From Bacillota bacterium (GTDB lineage Bacteria; Bacillota; Clostridia; Peptostreptococcales; Anaerovoracaceae): a stretch of DNA of 7,904 bases. A model generated the notes under the pieces. It searched no databases and was not told where the DNA came from. It saw only the letters and a list, made by a program, of their open reading frames with translations. The translations under genes were made by a program, and so were the position numbers. Numbering within the stretch: the stretch's first letter is position 1; every line of letters starts with the position of its first letter. The DNA is taken from the NCBI GenBank assembly GCA_016281165.1, contig JAEEIC010000204.1, positions 1 to 7,904 on the forward strand, given 5' to 3'. This document shows positions 5,951-7,904 of this stretch, piece after piece.

Positions 5951-6499
5951 ATGCGGCTCAAAGCCAGACTCATGTCTGAAGAAGAGATGGACAGAGCTTT
6001 AAAGCGCATGTCTCATCAGGTCCTGGAGGGGAACGACGGCTGCGAGGACATCGTCTTCCTCGGGATACGCAAGAGAGGCGTTCCTCTGGCGAAAAGGCTC
6101 GCGGCCAACATCAGAGCGATCGAAGGCGCGCAGATACCTGTGGGAGAGCTCGACATCACCCTCTACAGGGACGATCTTTCCGACCAGGAGATCGATATCC
6201 GGGCGGTAGTCAACGAGACCCGGGTGGACTTCCCCATCGAAGGCAGGATAGTCATTCTGGTGGACGACGTCATCTACACAGGCAGGACCGTAAGGGCGGC
6301 TCTCGACGCCGTGTCCAAGCTCGGCAGGGCTTCGCGGATACAGCTGGCGGTGCTCATAGACCGCGGGCACAGAGAGCTCCCCATCAGACCCGATTACGTG
6401 GGCAAGAACGTCCCCACCTCCAGGAGCGAGGTGGTCAGCGTCAAGCTCGCGGAATGCGACGGCGAGACCCGCGTCGATCTCTACTCGAAGGACCAGTAG
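5951..6499 (+). CDS. pyrR: Bifunctional pyr operon RNA-binding attenuator / uracil phosphoribosyltransferase
   Basis: PyrR senses UMP and UTP, binds the pyr leader RNA and promotes termination; it also makes UMP from uracil and PRPP (EC 2.4.2.9). The 182 residues align almost gap-free with B. subtilis PyrR (181). They include VGELDITLYRDDL (64-76), the PRPP-binding loop VILVDDVIYTGRT (101-113) and QLAVLIDRGHRELPIR (131-146). H22, H140, R141, R146 and K152 fall at the positions of RNA-contact residues studied in Bacillus PyrR, and T18 is K here. I chose ATG 5951 because GGAGGGG lies just upstream (5940-5946). An in-frame TTG at 5912 lies inside the terminator and is not credible. The gene follows its own attenuator and precedes the permease by 15 bp, ending in TAG directly followed by TAA. 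Confidence 0.97.
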   Translation: MRLKARLMSEEEMDRALKRMSHQVLEGNDGCEDIVFLGIRKRGVPLAKRLAANIRAIEGAQIPVGELDITLYRDDLSDQEIDIRAVVNETRVDFPIEGRIVILVDDVIYTGRTVRAALDAVSKLGRASRIQLAVLIDRGHRELPIRPDYVGKNVPTSRSEVVSVKLAECDGETRVDLYSKDQ

Positions 6500-6514
6500 T
6501 AAAAGGAGAAACAA

Positions 6515-7864
6515 ATGGACAACAACAACAGCGCCATCTACGACGCCAGGCAGCTTGGAACCCCGAAGATGCTCGTGCTGGGCCTTCAGCACATGTTCGC
6601 CATGTTCGGCGCCACCGTTCTGGTGCCTATACTCACAGGGCTCTCGGTCTCCACGACCCTGCTCTTCGCGGGCATATCGACCTTATTCATGCATTTCGTC
6701 ACCGGACGCCGGGTGCCCGTCTTCCTCGGCTCGTCCTTCGCCTTCCTGGGCGGCTACGCGGCCGTTAAGGAGATGGCTGTCGCCCAGGGCATGACCCCCG
6801 AGCAGAGCCTTCCCTACGCCGGCGTCGGCATCGCCTGCGCGGGCCTCCTCTACCTCATACTGGCCCTGATCTGCAAGGCCGTGGGCGCGAGCAGAGTGAT
6901 GCGCTTCTTCCCGCCCATAGTCACCGGACCCATAATCATCTGCGTGGGCCTGCACCTGGCTCCCTCCGCCATCGACAACTGCAATTCGAACTGGTGGATA
7001 GCGCTGGTCGCCATCGCGGTCGTCATCATCTGCAACATCTGGGGCAAGGGCATGATCAAGATCATACCCATACTGCTGGGCGTCCTGGCCTCCTATCTGG
7101 CCGCCGCCGTGACCGGCAACGTAGATTTCAGCGGCGTTAAGGACGCGGCCTGGCTCGGCCTTCCTATCATTAAAGAGAACACCGTCTTCTCGCTCTTCGG
7201 CGGAGCCGACGGCGGTCTGGTCATCTCGGCCATCATCACCATCGTCCCCCTGGCAGTAGCGACCATGATGGAGCACGTGGGCGACATCTCCGCCATCAGC
7301 GGCACCGTGGGCAAGGACTTCATCGAGGATCCCGGCCTGCACAGGACCCTGATCGGCGACGGCGTCGGCACCACCATCGCCGCCCTCTTCGGCGCCCCCG
7401 CCAACACCACCTACGGTGAGAACACCGGCGTCCTCGCCCTGACAAAGGTCTTCGATCCCCTCGTGATCGAGCTCGCCGCCTGCTACGCCATCCTCCTCAG
7501 CTTCTGCCCCAAGTTCGCCGCCGTCATCACCGCCATGCCCGCCGCCACCATCGGAGGCGTCTCGATCATACTCTACGGCATGATCGCCGCCATCGGCGTG
7601 CGCAACGTGGTCGAGAACCAGGTAGACTTCCAGCAGAGCAGGAACATCATCATCGCCGCCCTGATCCTCTGCCTCACCATCGGCATCGAGTATTCCGCCG
7701 CCGGCAACATCTCCTTCAATATCGGCGGGATGAGCCTTTCCCTCTCCGGCCTTGCCGTGGCCTCCATCACCGGCCTCGTGCTCAACGCCGTGCTCCCGGG
7801 AAGAGACGACAGCTTCGCCCAGGGCAAGAACGAGAAGCTCTCCGGCTCCCTCGGAAAGTACTGA
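6515..7864 (+). CDS. uraA: Uracil permease (NCS2 family uracil:proton symporter)
   Basis: This 449-residue inner-membrane protein imports uracil with protons and feeds the PyrR phosphoribosyltransferase and UMP salvage. The N-terminal region GLQHMFAMFGATVLVPIL (23-40) and FLGSSFAFLGG (70-80) are UraA signatures. MMEHVGD (251-257) and the APANTTYGENTGV segment (294-306) carry E253 and E302, which correspond to the two glutamates that bind uracil in the E. coli transporter. About a dozen hydrophobic segments fit the 14-helix fold, and the length is close to the usual 430. The gene is the second in the pyr unit, with AGGAG 6 nt before the ATG and only 15 bp after pyrR, so attenuation upstream should govern it. 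It may equally be called pyrP. The stop TGA is directly followed in frame by TAA and TAG. Confidence 0.96.
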   Translation: MDNNNSAIYDARQLGTPKMLVLGLQHMFAMFGATVLVPILTGLSVSTTLLFAGISTLFMHFVTGRRVPVFLGSSFAFLGGYAAVKEMAVAQGMTPEQSLPYAGVGIACAGLLYLILALICKAVGASRVMRFFPPIVTGPIIICVGLHLAPSAIDNCNSNWWIALVAIAVVIICNIWGKGMIKIIPILLGVLASYLAAAVTGNVDFSGVKDAAWLGLPIIKENTVFSLFGGADGGLVISAIITIVPLAVATMMEHVGDISAISGTVGKDFIEDPGLHRTLIGDGVGTTIAALFGAPANTTYGENTGVLALTKVFDPLVIELAACYAILLSFCPKFAAVITAMPAATIGGVSIILYGMIAAIGVRNVVENQVDFQQSRNIIIAALILCLTIGIEYSAAGNISFNIGGMSLSLSGLAVASITGLVLNAVLPGRDDSFAQGKNEKLSGSLGKY

Positions 7865-7904
7865 TAATAGCAATCGCGCGGGCGGTAAAAGACCAGCCTG
7901 AGAT

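Noticed and set aside
6683..7873. 396-codon minus-strand frame opposite the uracil permease gene
   Set aside because: It mirrors the permease codons, is Gly/Asp/His-rich without recognisable motifs, and has no promoter or ribosome binding site of its own.
7865..7904. Possible second PyrR attenuator downstream of the permease
   Set aside because: Only 40 bases are visible; AGACCAGCCTGAGAT does not contain the CNGNGAG loop core and no stem can be judged.

Overview
This 7.9 kb window reads as chromosomal DNA from a GC-rich, low-synonymy-bias member of the Firmicutes, most likely an anaerobic clostridium-like bacterium. The evidence is a class III (Bacillus/Clostridium-type) fructose-1,6-bisphosphatase, a PyrR-controlled pyrimidine leader with a terminator/antiterminator, strong AGGAGG ribosome binding sites and sigma-70/sigma-A promoters with TGn extensions. 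Taxonomy below phylum level is inference. There is no mobile element, CRISPR array, tRNA or rRNA.

Left half (minus strand). fbp (2339-4300) is followed by two tandem copies of a metal-dependent amidohydrolase of the imidazolonepropionase/prolidase-like superfamily (complete copy 1094-2254, then a copy cut by the window edge, 1-1074). The copies match at 315 of 358 aligned residues, with a central stretch of about 150 bp that is almost identical even at silent sites.

Centre. Positions 4301-4463 form a divergent control region. An extended -10 drives fbp leftwards and a near-consensus -35/-10 pair drives an EPSP-synthase-family gene rightwards (4464-5708). Three short inverted repeats lie there as possible operators. 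The EPSP-synthase-like protein has the family fold motifs but lacks several substrate-binding or catalytic residues, so its activity is in doubt. A rho-independent terminator closes this gene.

Right half (plus strand). A near-consensus promoter starts a pyrimidine transcription unit. Its leader folds into a PyrR-binding anti-antiterminator, a competing antiterminator and an intrinsic terminator, followed by pyrR (5951-6499) and a uracil permease gene (6515-7864). UMP-bound PyrR should hold the anti-antiterminator and switch the operon off. Low UMP should release it, giving more uracil uptake. The last 40 bases (7865-7904) contain two extra stop codons and nothing else I can call.

The pyr, fbp and permease genes are well-known systems. 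The parts least explained by known biology are the degenerate EPSP-synthase paralogue and the tandem amidohydrolases. I did not find clear evidence for an entirely new system.
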